A DNA stretch of 35,643 nucleotides from Diplocarpon mali. Taxonomy: Eukaryota > Ascomycota > Leotiomycetes > Helotiales > Drepanopezizaceae. Within the stretch, counting starts at the first letter, position 1, and each line of letters begins with the position of its first letter. Location: positions 1 through 35,643 of the forward strand of contig JAENRP010000411.1 of assembly GCA_024741835.1 (NCBI GenBank), read 5' to 3'. The notes beneath the pieces are model-generated. The model did no database searches, was not told the DNA's origin, and saw only the letters and a program-made list of their open reading frames with translations. Shown piece by piece: positions 1-10,700 of the stretch. The translations under genes and the position numbers were made by a program.

Positions 1-2236
1 AATATTACCTTTAAGATAATATAAAGTCTATCTTTAATTTTAACTTTAAAGATCACTTTATAGTTATTATTTATAAATTATATAAATTGATTATTAAAAA
101 CTCTTATATAATTTAACTTTATATAAATCTTACAATTAAATAAAAGATTAATACTTAAGCTAGGTATAAGAAGAACATTTTATAAAAGGAAAGAAACGCT
201 AGCGATATTTATCTTTACTATACCTATTAAGTCTATATACAACCTTCTATTACTAACCTTAATAGAGCGCCTTTTTATTTTAGTAAATAGGCCTTTAAAT
301 AGGTAGGGTTTATTAGTTATATATGTTATATAACTAGTATTATTATACCAATCGGATTCAAAGATCTTATAAAGATCGGCTTTTAAGATATAAGTATCTT
401 TATTATAATTATCATTTGAATTATCAGAAGTGGATTTAGGTTTAGATAACCTACTATTATTATTAAAGGTATTTGCTAAAGTTTTAGCTAAATAGCCTTT
501 TCCTTTGCCTTTCCTTAATAGTTATAGCCTTTAGTAGGATAAGGGTAGTTTGCTTCTTAACTTCTGCTTCGATTGCTTTTTAATATTAAAGCTAGCGACT
601 ATATTAATCAGTTGTCTTCTAATTTTATAATTAGTAATATTATAAGTACTATTATAAAAGTAGCATCTCTAATAAGCTTAAGGGCTTATCCTGCGCTCCT
701 TCTTCTTCTTAGGCTTATCGTTGCCTTATAATACGGCATTTACCGATTTAAAGCATCCTTTAAGGTCTTACTCAACAGTTTAAAGGAGGTCGATCTTCTT
801 ATAGATCTTAAGGTTAGGTTAAATAAAAAGAGATTGTTTTATAATAGTAAACTTAAGAGGGAGGCTATTAAGTAGGAAATTAAAAAGCTGAGTTTCCTTA
901 AAAGTCATAGCTATCCTAAGATCTGCGGCTCTTACTCTCCTTTTTACTTTGTATAGTATAGATTAAGCAGAGTTTATATTTATATCTATATCCTTACTAT
1001 CTTTATCTTTTCTATATTAAAATAAAGTAATCTGCTATAATAGATGCTAGGTATTAAAGGCAGTTATCTAAGAGTATTTTACCTTTAAAGTATCCTATCT
1101 TATCTTTATATTATTATAAACTTAAATAAAATCTCAATCTTTATTACTTAAACCTTTATTAATCTTAAGCTTATATTTAGCTAAAGCCAGCCTATACTCC
1201 TTCTCCTTTTCTATATTTAAAATCTGCCTTTGAGATTCTTAATTATTATCTATTAAAGCTCTTAAGCTAAGCTTATTAAAGTAAAAGTAGACGAATCGGT
1301 AAAGGGAGTATAAGGAGCTATTCTTATGTATTTAATAAGTGTCTTTTAAATCGCTATTTCAATGCCTTTGCTTTTAAAGTAAAGCTTTAAATCGTCGAAC
1401 TATTATTACTAATTCTTTTAAAAGAGTTAAAGGTCTCTAGGCCTGGTATTTCGATCGGAATCGGAAGCTATTGCCGTTTCGAATAGAATTGCGTTTAAAA
1501 TCAAATAAATTAAATAGTTAAGGGCACTTCTCCTATCAAAAAGTTGAAATGATTAAATAGCAGGTATTATAGAAGTATTAAATAGGGAGGAAGTCCTTTT
1601 ATCAAAAAGGGTTTTTAAGCTATAACGCAGGGAATCACACCTCCTATGAAATATAATAAAGCAAGGAATTATACCTCTTATAATACCAAAGGGATTATAG
1701 AGCAAGGAATCATACCTCTTATAATACAGGTTGGCTAAATAGGGAATTATACCTCCTATTTGCCGATTGCTCGCCTCTTATTATAAGTCTTATTCAACTT
1801 CCTACTAATAGTTATAGCGCAAGTGCTTTCTAAAGGAAGTTAATAATCTATTATCGGTCTATTTAAGGCTTATAACCTATTAAGCTTAAGTAAGTTAGTA
1901 TAGTAGGTATAGGAAACTTCTAAAGGTCGATAGTCGATATATTAATAAGAGTTAAAGAAGGAAGGTTACCCCTTTCTTACCTATAGCTATATATGTATCA
2001 ATATCCTACTAACTAAGCAGTAGGGTCATATAATAATACATCAGAGTGATAGCTATATCACCCATCTTAACAAAGTTCAGGAATACCTATTATTCTATTT
2101 TACCTAACGTTCTATAAGTGCTTACCACATCTTCTAATGATCTTAGTAACTTGCCCTCTTATAAAAAGCCACCCTTTAATATTAGCTTATTGCTAGTAGT
2201 ATTTATTAACTTGCTGCCTAAGGTAACAACTGACAT
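1..2236 (-). pseudogene. Degenerate Copia Gag-protease polyprotein (Copia-C)
   Basis: A minus-strand frame, with small shifts, starts at a possible ATG at 2236. Around 1340-1390 it carries a Copia Gag-type stretch FDDLKLYFKAKAL. Between 750 and 1250 come the usual Gag features: DTLKVKYS, an ITAFNT stretch, and FNFLLNSLPLKFTIIKQSL, which fits the lLxSLPxxy motif of UBN2-type Gag. A basic KPKKKKERR stretch and a remnant zinc-knuckle-like CYFYNSTYNIT follow near 640-700. The retropepsin lies at about 60-355: W-Y-N-N-T-S then ITNKPYLFKGLF, followed by RRSIKVSNRRLY and NVLLIPSLSINLL. The first 220 or so codons, upstream of the FDDLKLYF stretch, are longer than a usual Copia Gag N-terminus and include the short repeats at 1628-1759. 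Function lost: many in-frame stops. Confidence 0.7.
1628..1759. repeat. Four spaced copies of a 19-20 bp motif (GGAATCACACCTCCTAT-like)
   Basis: Copies start near 1628, 1661, 1702 and 1741. Each reads roughly AAGGAATYAYACCTCYTAT, with spacings of 33, 41 and 39 bp. Differences between copies are C/T transitions, as expected from RIP. Read on the minus strand they fall in the N-terminal extension of the Copia-C gag frame and would encode alternating GIIP and YDSL-type peptides because the spacing is not a multiple of three. Function unknown; they could be a decayed minisatellite. Confidence 0.6.
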
Positions 2237-2852
2237 ATTCTTCTTAAGTATGGCTTTCTTATTTAAGCTTAGTAGTGCTATAATAAATTAATCGGCAAGG
2301 GGGTAGCTTTAAATAAAGAGATAATTATTTAAAAAAGATTAATAATATAAAAGGCCTATATTAGAAAAGATTAATAATAGAAAGATAATAGTAGTAGTGC
2401 TAGTGTTATAGGTCTGGTAAGGTTATAGAGAAAGTAAAAAAAAGTAAAATCGTTATATAAAGAGAGGCTTATTTATAGAATTTAGAATCGCGCTAGTATA
2501 CAAAGGAAAAGTAGGCATAATAAACTTAGAAGTAGGAATAAAAGTAAGATATAATATATACAAGGACCTATAATTAGTAAATGATAATTCTTCAAAGGTA
2601 AGGATAACATTTCAAAGGTAAGCGTTAGAAAGTTGTATATAAAGGAAATAATTAAGGAGTAAATTATATAAAGAATAAAGTAGAGTAAAGAATATATATA
2701 AAATAGAATAATAAATAGAGAATAAAGAGGTATAGGTATATAGAAAGTAGATAATCTTAAAAAAATTCAATATCTAATTTGCAATTTCTCTAAATGGTTT
2801 TTAAAGGGAAGGGTAGACTATAATTCTTTAGATTGAGTCGACTCAATTGTCA
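2237..2852 (-). other. Leader/putative 5' LTR of Copia-C; no gene
   Basis: AT-rich stretch without a followable frame, strongly purine-biased on the plus strand between 2580 and 2740 (pyrimidine-rich in the sense of the element). A minus-strand TGACAATTGAG at 2852 could be the start of an LTR, but the 3' mate lies outside the window, so the LTR length cannot be measured. No target duplication can be shown. Confidence 0.35.
2832..2847. repeat. Perfect 16-bp palindrome ATTGAGTCGACTCAAT
   Basis: Exact dyad centred on a GTCGAC site, at the presumed outer edge of Copia-C. It may be part of LTR terminal sequence or a protein-binding dyad. It shares GACTC/GAGTC with the ends of the 23-bp palindromes further right, but lies outside that series and has a different length. 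Confidence 0.6.
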
Positions 2853-3099
2853 GTTCTATTATCACTTTAAAGTCTTCTTCTCTTGCGTTAGTTCTTATTT
2901 CTTAGCAATTTCTTAGCTTTAAGGACCTCTCTTAAAGGATCTTCTATTAGTACCCTTAGATTTAGTAATTAAGGTTCATTTAAACCTTCTTATAGGCTTA
3001 AGCCAGCTAAGTCTAACCTTACTTATAGGCTAGGCTTATAAGTCAGTCTTGGCATTTCTGAACTTAAGGGTAAAAACAGGGGATTGGTTCTTAAATTAG
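2853..3099. other. Intervening stretch, no assignable gene; one 23-bp palindrome
   Basis: A minus-strand frame reads fairly openly here and up to about 3200 (segments such as DPNLRTNPLFLPLSSEMPRL and LIEDPLREVLKAKK), but I recognise no family and the run is short. It contains the palindrome at 3021-3043. It may be the far end of the unassigned zone or of the Gypsy element. Confidence 0.3.
3021..3043. repeat. 23-bp palindromic motif, copy 1
   Basis: Left arm ACTTATAGGCT, centre A, right arm GGCTTATAAGT. Arms are inverted repeats of each other once C-to-T and G-to-A decay is allowed for. Lies in the unassigned zone beside Copia-C. Confidence 0.6.
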
Positions 3100-4920
3100 G
3101 GTCTAATACTATACTAGCGTCTTGGTTTATCTCTTTTTCGAATTTTCTTATAATAATACCTTTATCAATTAGTATATTAGGCTCTCAAATAGCATTTACT
3201 TTATTGTATTATCTTTAAAACTTAAGTTTATAAAGAAGCAACTTAGTATTTATAATGTTTATCTAGGCCTTAATAAGGGCATTAAAGAGCTTTTAATTAT
3301 ATTTTATAAGGTGGATTTTCAATTTGTCTTTATTAAAAAGAAATAACTCTTATACTTCAATTATAACCGATAGATCCGTCTAAGAGCATTGACTAATAAT
3401 GGCTTTAAAGAGGCTACTATAGTTCTTAAGATGAAAAGCTGCCTTAAAAGGTGCAGTAGTCCTACTTATATTGATCTATTAAAGTACTAAAGGTTACTTT
3501 AAAGCAAAGACTAAAAAGATAAGATTAGAGATTTAAATCTTATTTTTTAAGATATTCTTATTGCAAATAGCTATATAGTTATTATAAAAGGCTATAAAAC
3601 TACTAGTCCTATAAGGATTATTTGAAAGCATTTTAAAAAGGTATCCCTATTTTATTATTATTATAATTAGATTGCTATTATTAGTAATAGGTCGCAAGAT
3701 CTCCTTTTGCTTCAATTTTACAATTATTTAAGCTAATTGAGATTTTAAACCAAGTGCTTAAGAAGTCTATTGACTTATCTTCTTTATAGATAGAGTGAGT
3801 TTTATATTCGACTAAGAGCCGACCTACCTATTAAGGCTTTTAAAAGCTAGCCTTTATCCGATCGGTAGGATCTAATAATTTAAGACTTACTTTCTAATAA
3901 AATTGACTCGCAGGCCAGGACTATAAGTGAAAATCGGAATTTCTTTATTAGTAGTACTTGTATCTCTCTTTATTAAAACGACTTAATTATAAAGATTAAG
4001 GCCAATTAATTAAGGAGATTCAAAGTAGGCTATAAGCTAATAGGTTCCTCTACTTCTTACTATTATAATTAAAAGGTAGAGTCTATAGTGCATTCGAAGG
4101 ACTTATTAAGTAAGATTAAATATTATATTATAAAGAAAATAAGAAGGTATAAAGGTCGCGCTATCTATAGGGTAAAAGTAATAAAGATACATCTCTACTT
4201 CTTATTTTATAATAGAGAGGAATATACCTATAAAAGCACTATTATTAGTAGTAAAATTGTCAGTTAAGAAGCAGCATCTGAAGGGTTTAGGCATTATAAT
4301 TGACCTTTCTTCCTCTATTTCCTCTTACTATTTATTATTTAGTAATATTAATAAGAAGGAATTATTCTATTTAATCGGCTCTAATACCTTTAAGGCTTTA
4401 AGATTAGCCTTAAATTTTATAACACTTAGAGATACTTCTATTATTAATAGGTTAGATTTGCGTATCCTTAAAGAGATAAAGAATTGATTATTAAAGTAGA
4501 TTAGAAAAAGATCAATATCTTCTACTATATAGAGAAGTTTAAGGTATTTAATAGTTTTATTAATATTAAATCCTTTATAATTAAGACTATAGTAAACCGA
4601 AAGAGAGCGAATATAAAGGTCGCAAAGTCTTCTTCCTTCGATTCCTACGCTAGGAAGATACTATTAAAAGCGAGTTTTCATTATAAAGGACACTTAAATA
4701 TTATATTGTTCTTTAAGTTCAAGGTTAAGAATAACCGATTAAGGCATATTGCTATAATTACAAATGTCCTAATTAATAGATTCCTCTTTATATTCTCTTT
4801 CTTATAAGATAAAATAGTCCTGCTTAGCATCTGAGAGACTAGGTTCTTAACTTTTATAATTATTAAAGAATTGAATAATATTTATAAAGGTAAACTTATT
4901 TAAGATAAGTTATTAAATCT
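3100..4920 (+). pseudogene. Unrecognised degenerate ORF on the plus strand, about 600 codons
   Basis: A single plus-strand frame can be followed from about 3100 to 4920, interrupted by TAA/TAG codons at a rate like that of the neighbouring RIP-damaged pol genes. Readable pieces include LKLKFIKKQLSIYNVYLGLN, ALTNNGFKEATIVLKMKSCL, KVESIVHSKDLLSKIKYYII and SSSFDSYARKILLKASFHY. I recognise no RT, integrase, RNase H, transposase triad or host family. Between 4257 and 4487 stops are denser in this frame, and another plus frame is fully open for 76 codons, so a frameshifted stretch is possible. The end converges on, and slightly overlaps, the unassigned minus-strand ORF. It carries one 23-bp palindrome (3906). 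It could be an accessory ORF of the Gypsy element, another transposon, or a captured host gene. Confidence 0.4.
3906..3928. repeat. 23-bp palindromic motif, copy 2
   Basis: Left arm ACTCGCAGGCC, centre A, right arm GGACTATAAGT. The left arm is the least decayed of the series and shows the probable ancestral form. Inside the unassigned plus-strand frame. Confidence 0.6.
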
Positions 4921-6225
4921 ATCTAATAGCTCTTTTAATTATCTTTAAAGTAAGAGGAATAGGGTCTTCCCTTATATTATCATTTCTAAATCAGTTATAT
5001 ATAAATATAAAGAAGTTAAGAACTAGCTCCTTTAAGTTATTAAAGAAAGAGTTTAAGTAAGTATATAATCTTTTAGTTTCAAATTGCAAATTAGCTAAGG
5101 TGACTATTAAATGATCTATCCTTTTTAAAGGTCAAGCTAAAATTAGTTATTTAGCTAAAGGAGAGTCTTTTAAAGATTCTGAAAATTCCAAAGAGGCTAC
5201 GCTAAGCGTTTAAGCAATCTGTTTAATAGCGGTTTCTAAAATCATTTTAATAAAAGGCAGGTTAGGTCCAATTCTAAAATTCTCATTTCTAACTTTTAAT
5301 CTAAGACTATAAGTCAAATTATATAGTTTAGCGCTTATTATATCTTTAAGTTAAGAGGCGAATTTCAAAGCAGGCTTAATTATAAATAACTAATTCTCTT
5401 CTTTATTATTAAAGAAATCTTATTTAAACTCTAGTATAAGAGTCCAGTTTTCTTTTAAAATAAGCAAACTATAAGCAGAAGTGTAAAGCCTTAGCATATT
5501 AATAATAGTACTATTAAGTAAGGTAATATCTATAGCTTAATTTGATTTTTTTATAGCTCTATTAGCTGCTATAAGTACTGTATTAGATAGGCCTATAAAT
5601 CTGCAACTGCGAATTCGATTATCTTAGAATTTTACTACTCTTTCTTAAATAATAAAGAAATTGAGAATTTGAATAGCTCTAGCTATAAGAGTATTTTCCT
5701 TAAGAATTTTTAATAATACTTGCCTTCTATTATTAGAATTAATATTTATTAAGAAATGTGAATAAAATAAGAGTCCTCTCTTATTAATAGCTAAATTATC
5801 CAATTGTTAAATAGATTCTTCCCTTTTATCTTAGTCTATTTTAAAAGTGTTAGCTAAGGTTATATATTAATCTGCATTAGCTAAGAATTCCTCTTTAGAG
5901 ATTCCTTTTAATCTTAATTCTTTAGTTAAGAAGTTGTTAAATTAGAGAATTCCAAGGGCTACTTAGGTTGAAAGGTTGCTAATAGCATTCGCATAAGCTA
6001 AAAGGAGTTTTTATTACTCTATATCTCCTAAGGCTGCGTAGGTTGATTTAAAGCTCTTTAATAATACAATAGCTCTACTGTCTTAAGAGAAGTTTATAAC
6101 TAGTACTTATTTATCCCTTATTGTAGTAGATAAAACCATTTATAAGTTCTTTAAAGGTATATTGCTTATAAAAGATAGGGAGTATAAATAAGAGAGTTCA
6201 ATAGGATATAAGAATTAAAAGGGCA
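4870..6225 (-). pseudogene. Unrecognised degenerate ORF on the minus strand, about 450 codons
   Basis: A minus-strand frame opens with a possible ATG near 6225 and runs to about 4870 with only scattered stops, nearly all TAA/TAG. It reads as a largely alpha-helical, Leu/Ile/Lys-rich protein. Pieces include LKSFKSTYAALGDIE, LLLAYANAISNLST, LRLKGISKEEFLANAD, LLKILKENTLIARAIQILNF and VTLANLQFETKRLYTYLNSF. No zinc knuckle, catalytic motif or signal peptide is visible, and I do not recognise the family. It begins about 330 bp downstream of the end of the Gypsy integrase on the same strand, where an env-like or extra ORF would sit in some LTR elements. That position is suggestive only. It contains the palindrome at 5292 and converges on the plus-strand unknown. 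Confidence 0.45.
5292..5314. repeat. 23-bp palindromic motif, copy 3
   Basis: Left arm ACTTTTAATCT, centre A, right arm AGACTATAAGT. Closest to the copy at 10119, with which it also shares flanking bases. Confidence 0.55.
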
Positions 6226-6549
6226 TATAAGCTGCAATAGGTTTACTATATATATATTAAGGAAATTGGACTTTTTATTTATTATTTAATAAAAGTAATA
6301 GGAATATTATAATTAAAGGCTAATATTAAAAATATAAAATAAGTCAAAGCAGGTAAGAATTTAAAGTGATCTTAAAAGATCTATATCTTAAATAATAAAG
6401 GAGGCGACTTTGCTAAAAATGTAAAAATAAGGATTAAAGGAAAGTAAGATAATTAATAAGCTAAGAAATCGTTTAGTATTCCCGCTTGCGTTCTTTGGAT
6501 ATTTTAAAAATAATAACTTAAGGTTGCGATTAATTAGGTATTTTAATAT
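6226..6549. other. AT-rich spacer between Gypsy pol and the unassigned ORF
   Basis: No convincing frame. A Gypsy 3' LTR might be expected about here; I compared it by eye with 13640-14809 and found no match. Confidence 0.3.
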
Positions 6550-6554
6550 TCTTT

Positions 6555-6577
6555 ATTTATAGGACCGGCTTATAAGT
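6555..6577. repeat. 23-bp palindromic motif, copy 4
   Basis: Left arm ATTTATAGGAC, centre C, right arm GGCTTATAAGT. Located at the very C-terminal end of the Gypsy pol frame, after the integrase. Confidence 0.55.
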
Positions 6578-7985
6578 TAAATTGGAAAAATCTTAGTCTT
6601 TATCTAAGGGTTTAAAATTGCTTATATCGCCGTCAGTTCCTATAGAAGATTCGGAGGTTATATCAATTTCTAATTCGTCTTTTAAAGGGAATAAGGTCTA
6701 ATTGCATTAATAAAAGTGCTTTAGTCAGTTAGCTATAAAGGTTCCTTTAATATCAACTCTATTAAGTTCCTAAAGAGAATAGTATCCCTTTTCTTCCTAC
6801 TTAGACTTAACCTTAAATAGACTAAGCTATTAATAGTTAAGTTTAGTATCTATAGATATATTAATACTTCTTGCAATATCGTAGACTAAGACGAGATTAT
6901 CTTTTTAAATAAGGTGCGTTTTAAGTACTTTAAAAGTAGCCTACGCTTCCTTAGCTTTTTCTTAATATTATTTCTTTTATAGAATAATTTCCTCTATATC
7001 TATATCTTAGAGCTTAAGTTATTAGCATCTTATTATAAGTAAATCGAAACGGTTCTGAATTTGATTATAATTGAATAATCTTTAAATAGGCTATTAGGAT
7101 TTAAGAGGGAGCTATGCCTTTTTATTATAAATAAAGAAGAATAGTATAACTCTAGTTAGTTTATAAATTATCGTTCGATAAGTAAAGAGTATTTTATAAA
7201 AGTGTTTTATCTAATCCTTAAATCCTTTATAAGTAACTTTAAATAGACTATTAAGAATGTTATAGTATCCTCGTTCTACTACTTTATTAGCTTTTGAGTT
7301 ATATACTAAGATTTAAACCTATTTAATGCTATATTTTTATAAGAAAGCTTTAACTACTCCTTTATTTTTAAGGCCTCTATTAATAGTTAATTTGTTAAAA
7401 AGTCTATAGTAATAGACTACGTCTTCTTAAAGGAACTTTATAATAGATTTAGAGTTAGCAGATCTTAAAGGTTGTCCTTTAGGCTATCTTAATAGGTCTT
7501 CTTTTATTAAAATAAAATATATTATCCTATTCTTAATAGTTAGTACTTATATAATATTAAGGCTGACTTTATAAAAAAGGCCTAATAGCTAGGTTAGGAA
7601 TAAGGGATTTTCCTTATAATTAGGTTTTCGTTTCTAATAAGAGACGCAACTCTTTACAAAAGCTTTATAGTCTTTAAAAGAGCCTTTTTAAAAGAATTTT
7701 CTTAAGAGTTAGTAGTAAGTAGACTTAGCTCCTTAGTGGCCAGTTTCCTTATAAATATCCTAGATAGCTTTAGCCTTTAGTTTTTTATCATTTAAGTAGA
7801 ATTATATAAGGAATGAGTTATCGCTCCTTTTAAATAATCGTCTTCCTTATACTAGATAAATTAGAGCTTTAGCTTTGAATTTTTGAAAATTCTTAAGAGT
7901 AACCGTTTTTAATTATTTAAGTGTAATTAAAAAATTTGCGATTTCTTTAAAGTCACTTAAGTAATTAGGTGATAAAATTCTCTTA
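6560..7985 (-). pseudogene. Gypsy integrase region (degenerate)
   Basis: The N-terminal zinc-binding HHCC part is recognisable as GAKSTYY (7690-7745) followed by SCVSY..KRKPNY (7622-7655; the second Cys of CxxC now reads Tyr). The catalytic core shows KFL.EDVVYYYRLFNKLT then INRGLKNKGVV near 7360-7440, where the family has D at the position now N. The glutamate is intact in KVVERGYYNI (about 7270-7285). A C-terminal GPY/F-like module shows as LSLFKVKS with EEKGYYSL.EL near 6760-6840. An acidic tail SESSIGTDGDISNFKPLDKD follows. The region inserts reverse-transcribed DNA in living elements. Length is about 470 codons, normal for Gypsy, with about one stop per 15 codons. Confidence 0.8.
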
Positions 7986-7989
7986 TTTA

Positions 7990-8012
7990 ACTTATAGGCT
8001 AGGCTCGTAAGT
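7990..8012. repeat. 23-bp palindromic motif, copy 5
   Basis: Left arm ACTTATAGGCT, centre A, right arm GGCTCGTAAGT. Sits in the linker between RNase H and integrase. Confidence 0.6.
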
Positions 8013-8109
8013 CGAGTCCCTTTAAAGCGATATATTAATAGATAATTAACTTCGTTTTCTACCTACTTATTAATATTTATTTCGTCTTCTTTAATTAAAT
8101 TAAAGGGGT

Positions 8110-9720
8110 AGGGCCGAGTTCTTTTTAAAAGGCCGTTAGCGGTAGTGTTTTTTATTCTTAGAATATATTTGACTTCAAAGTCCATTAGTCTTATTTAAGT
8201 AATCTATTTTATTAGTAAGGCTCTTAATAGGTCGCTTATAGCTCTATTTAATTATTCTATTAGTACTTTAGCATTAGTTTTAAGAATAAAGTAAGTATTA
8301 TAAAGGTCGCTTCTTATCTTTTTCATTGCCTTTAAGGCGCCTCTACATTCCTATTTAATAATATTATACTTTATCTCTACTGAATTCTAAAGACTACTTT
8401 TAAAGTAAGCTAGATATCTTTTTTATTAGCTATTAGCTTATTAAAGGATAGTACCCTATCCGATTAAGCTTGCGTCAACTATTAGTATAATTAGCCTAGC
8501 GTTAGCTCTATAGTCTATTTTAATTAGATAAGGCGCCTTAAGCAACGCTTGCTTTAGTTGTTTTATAGCCTTTATTTAAGGTTTCTCCTATTGAAACTTA
8601 GCCCCTTTCTAAAATAAGAAGTAAATAGGTACTGCCTTTTTAGCAAAATCCTTAATCCAAATGCAATAGTATATTATAACGCTAATAAACGCGCAAGCTT
8701 TCGCTATATTATCATACCTCTTTTATTTGTCGATTTTAAGTACTTTAGCCCTTTAAGGACTTCGGCTATTAGAATTAGTAATAAAACTAACAATTTCTAT
8801 CGATAGAAGATAGTATTATAACTTCGGACCGACTATTGCTCTTATCCTTTCGAATTATATAAGCACTTAGTCCAAGTTCTAAATATATTCTATTATAAAT
8901 TACTATATGCTAAGGAGAACTTCTTTATAGTTATAAAATGATCTTAATCCTTTTACTCTTATATCATTTATATAAGGGAGCGCAATATTAAGTATACAAT
9001 CTACTAGTATCTTATAGATTACTTAAACAAATTAAGCGATCGAATTTATAATCCTTTAAGGTAATCTTATTATCTAAAGTAGCTTAAGAGGGGTTTGAAT
9101 TACTATTATATCTCTCGATTTAATATTAAGAATGAATTGGTTATATTTAAAGAAGAAGTTAATAAGAGAGCTGTAGGTTAATCCTACGAATTCATTTAAG
9201 AACTTATCTATATTCAAAGGAACGTTAGCGTCTTTAACAGTTATTTAGTTCATCTCTACTATTACTATTATTAATCTATAAGTTCCCTTCTCCTTCTTAG
9301 TAACTAGGAACTATTTATTCTTATAAGGGCTATTATAGAACTCGAGAATACTTTACTTTAGTTTATCCTTTAACATTTCGATTACCTTTTTTTAAAGAGC
9401 TTTAAGGACTTTAAATGTTTTCTCTTATTAAACTTTATAAGGTATTATCTTAATCTTAATATAAGGCGTGACCTCTTCTTAAATCTAGCTAAGTTCCGTC
9501 TAATTAAAAGCTAAGGCGTCCTTTCGATTTATTAAGGTTTTATAAAGTAGTTCGCGTTCTTACTTTATTAAGTCTTTTCCAATTTTCAATATATTGAAAT
9601 GTTCTTTTATTAGTTAATATCTAATAGGTTTATTAAAAAATCTACTTATAATAAACTTATCGAATTTGCTACTTAGCTTTAAAGGTCGAAGCTTCTTATC
9701 TTATTTAAATTAATTATCTA
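8110..9720 (-). pseudogene. Gypsy reverse transcriptase and RNase H region (degenerate)
   Basis: RT begins with the Gypsy signature SPYKN..FLVTKKEKGTYRL followed by VEMN.ITVKDANV (9240-9350). The active site is LPYINDIRVKGLRS, Y-I-N-D at 8963-8974, where the family has YxDD; the first Asp is now Asn by one G-to-A change. RNase H follows at 8120-8540: IDYRANARLIILIVDASLIG (catalytic D of VDAS at about 8472-8479), then NSVEIKYNIIK.ECRGALKA and YFILKTNAKVLIE, where the third acidic position reads N. The domain pair copies the RNA template and removes it. Stops are TAA/TAG only, matching the expected Q/W codons. Confidence 0.8.
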
Positions 9721-9956
9721 ATCCTTTAGGCTTTAAGCTATTAGAGATTCCTTAATCTATTAGTTGTACTTTATCAGCCTTACTTTTATATATAGTTTGA
9801 ATATTAGCTAATATTATGCTTTTCTACTTCTTTCCTTTTTTATTAAATCTTATAAAATAGTCCGAATTTTCCTTTTTAAAAATAAATAAAAGATTTTCTA
9901 AGTTGTTAATTTAAAGTATATAGATAGAAATATTATTAGTAATTTTATTATTTTTC

Positions 9957-9979
9957 ACTTATAGGTCTAGCTTATAAAT
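9957..9979. repeat. 23-bp palindromic motif, copy 6
   Basis: Left arm ACTTATAGGTC, centre T, right arm AGCTTATAAAT. Lies between the protease and RT regions of the Gypsy frame. Confidence 0.55.
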
Positions 9980-10118
9980 GGTTTTTAGGTTTTTCAAAAT
10001 GATTAGTAAATTATTAAAATTTATAAAATAAACTCTCTTCTTTACCTTATTTTTCTTTTTTCTTAATTATTAAGCTAATAAAACGCCAATTGTACTATTT
10101 TTCAAAATTCCAGATTTA

Positions 10119-10141
10119 ACTCTTAATCTAAGACTGCAAGT
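10119..10141. repeat. 23-bp palindromic motif, copy 7
   Basis: Left arm ACTCTTAATCT, centre A, right arm AGACTGCAAGT. Flanks extend the dyad: GATTTA before and TTAAATC after. Lies between protease and RT. Confidence 0.6.
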
Positions 10142-10479
10142 TAAATCACTATTATTTAAAATCAGCAAACTTACCTTTCTTTTGCTATAACTCTTTATTA
10201 AGTGCCTTCCCTTACTAGTATTAAGCTTAGCCCTTATACTAGCTAATCGTTTCCTAAAACCTTATTTTAAAATTCGGCTATATCTCCTGCGATAACCATT
10301 TATCTTTCTAAAGATCGATCTATATTTTAAAGACTAGCTTTTATAAGACTATCTTTAAGATAGTTAAATATTAGCTAAGATTTTAAAATGAAAGGCATTC
10401 TTAAAAGAATATCGTTTAAAGAATTCTCTATTATTAGAAAGTTAGTATAATTAATAATTCCTTTAACTCTAACCTTTAC

Positions 10480-10700
10480 GTTTTTCACCTATCTATTAAA
10501 ATTGTATTTCGATCTAAAGATAGTCGAATAAATAAGGAGTCAATTATTAATAATTGTTAATTAAGCCATTTCTACTATTTTTCTAATTATTATATTAACT
10601 TCTAAACTATAATCGATTAAAGCCTTTACTTTAATTGATTCTTCTATTAAACAAATAATAATAGGGCTTTTTATTATAACTATTAAACAATTTCAATTAA
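10480..10700 (-). pseudogene. Gypsy retropepsin region (degenerate)
   Basis: The minus strand reads KSPIIICLIEESIKVKALID then YSLEVNIIIRKIVEMA, matching the A-L-I-D-[ST]-G-[AS]-E-x-N active-site region of Gypsy aspartic proteases with the catalytic Asp kept and the following positions altered. It is followed by a conserved-looking YSTIFRSKYNFN. It sits between the zinc-finger-like region and RT, the expected place for the polyprotein-cleaving protease. The domain ends are approximate. Confidence 0.6.

Larger units (their letters stand above)
1..2852 (-). mobile_element. Copia-C: 5' part of a degenerate Ty1/Copia retrotransposon, cut by window edge
   Basis: Read on the minus strand, the segment runs from a putative LTR/leader (right) through Gag to a retropepsin region (left) and then leaves the window; integrase and RT would lie further left. 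Gag before protease, with the protease directly followed by a VLLIPSLS-type stretch typical of Copia polyproteins, supports the superfamily. Stop codons sit where Gln/Trp/Arg are expected, so the copy is dead. Its orientation is opposite to the Copia-B integrase at the right end of the window, so the two are not parts of one insertion. The right boundary is uncertain: I place it near 2852, where a minus-strand TGACAATTGAG could be an LTR start, but no matching 3' LTR is in the window. Confidence 0.75.

Noticed and set aside
1628..1759. CRISPR-like array
   Set aside because: Repeats are too short, spacing is irregular, the host is evidently fungal, and no cas genes are present.
4257..4487. Open frame of 76 codons on the plus strand
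   Set aside because: It lies in a different frame from the long degenerate plus-strand ORF that flows past on both sides. It may be a frameshifted piece of that ORF, and is noted there, but does not stand alone as a gene.
3100..4920. DUF3435/Crypton-type tyrosine recombinase
   Set aside because: I looked for the R..H..R/W..Y arrangement and flanking landmarks and could not find them.
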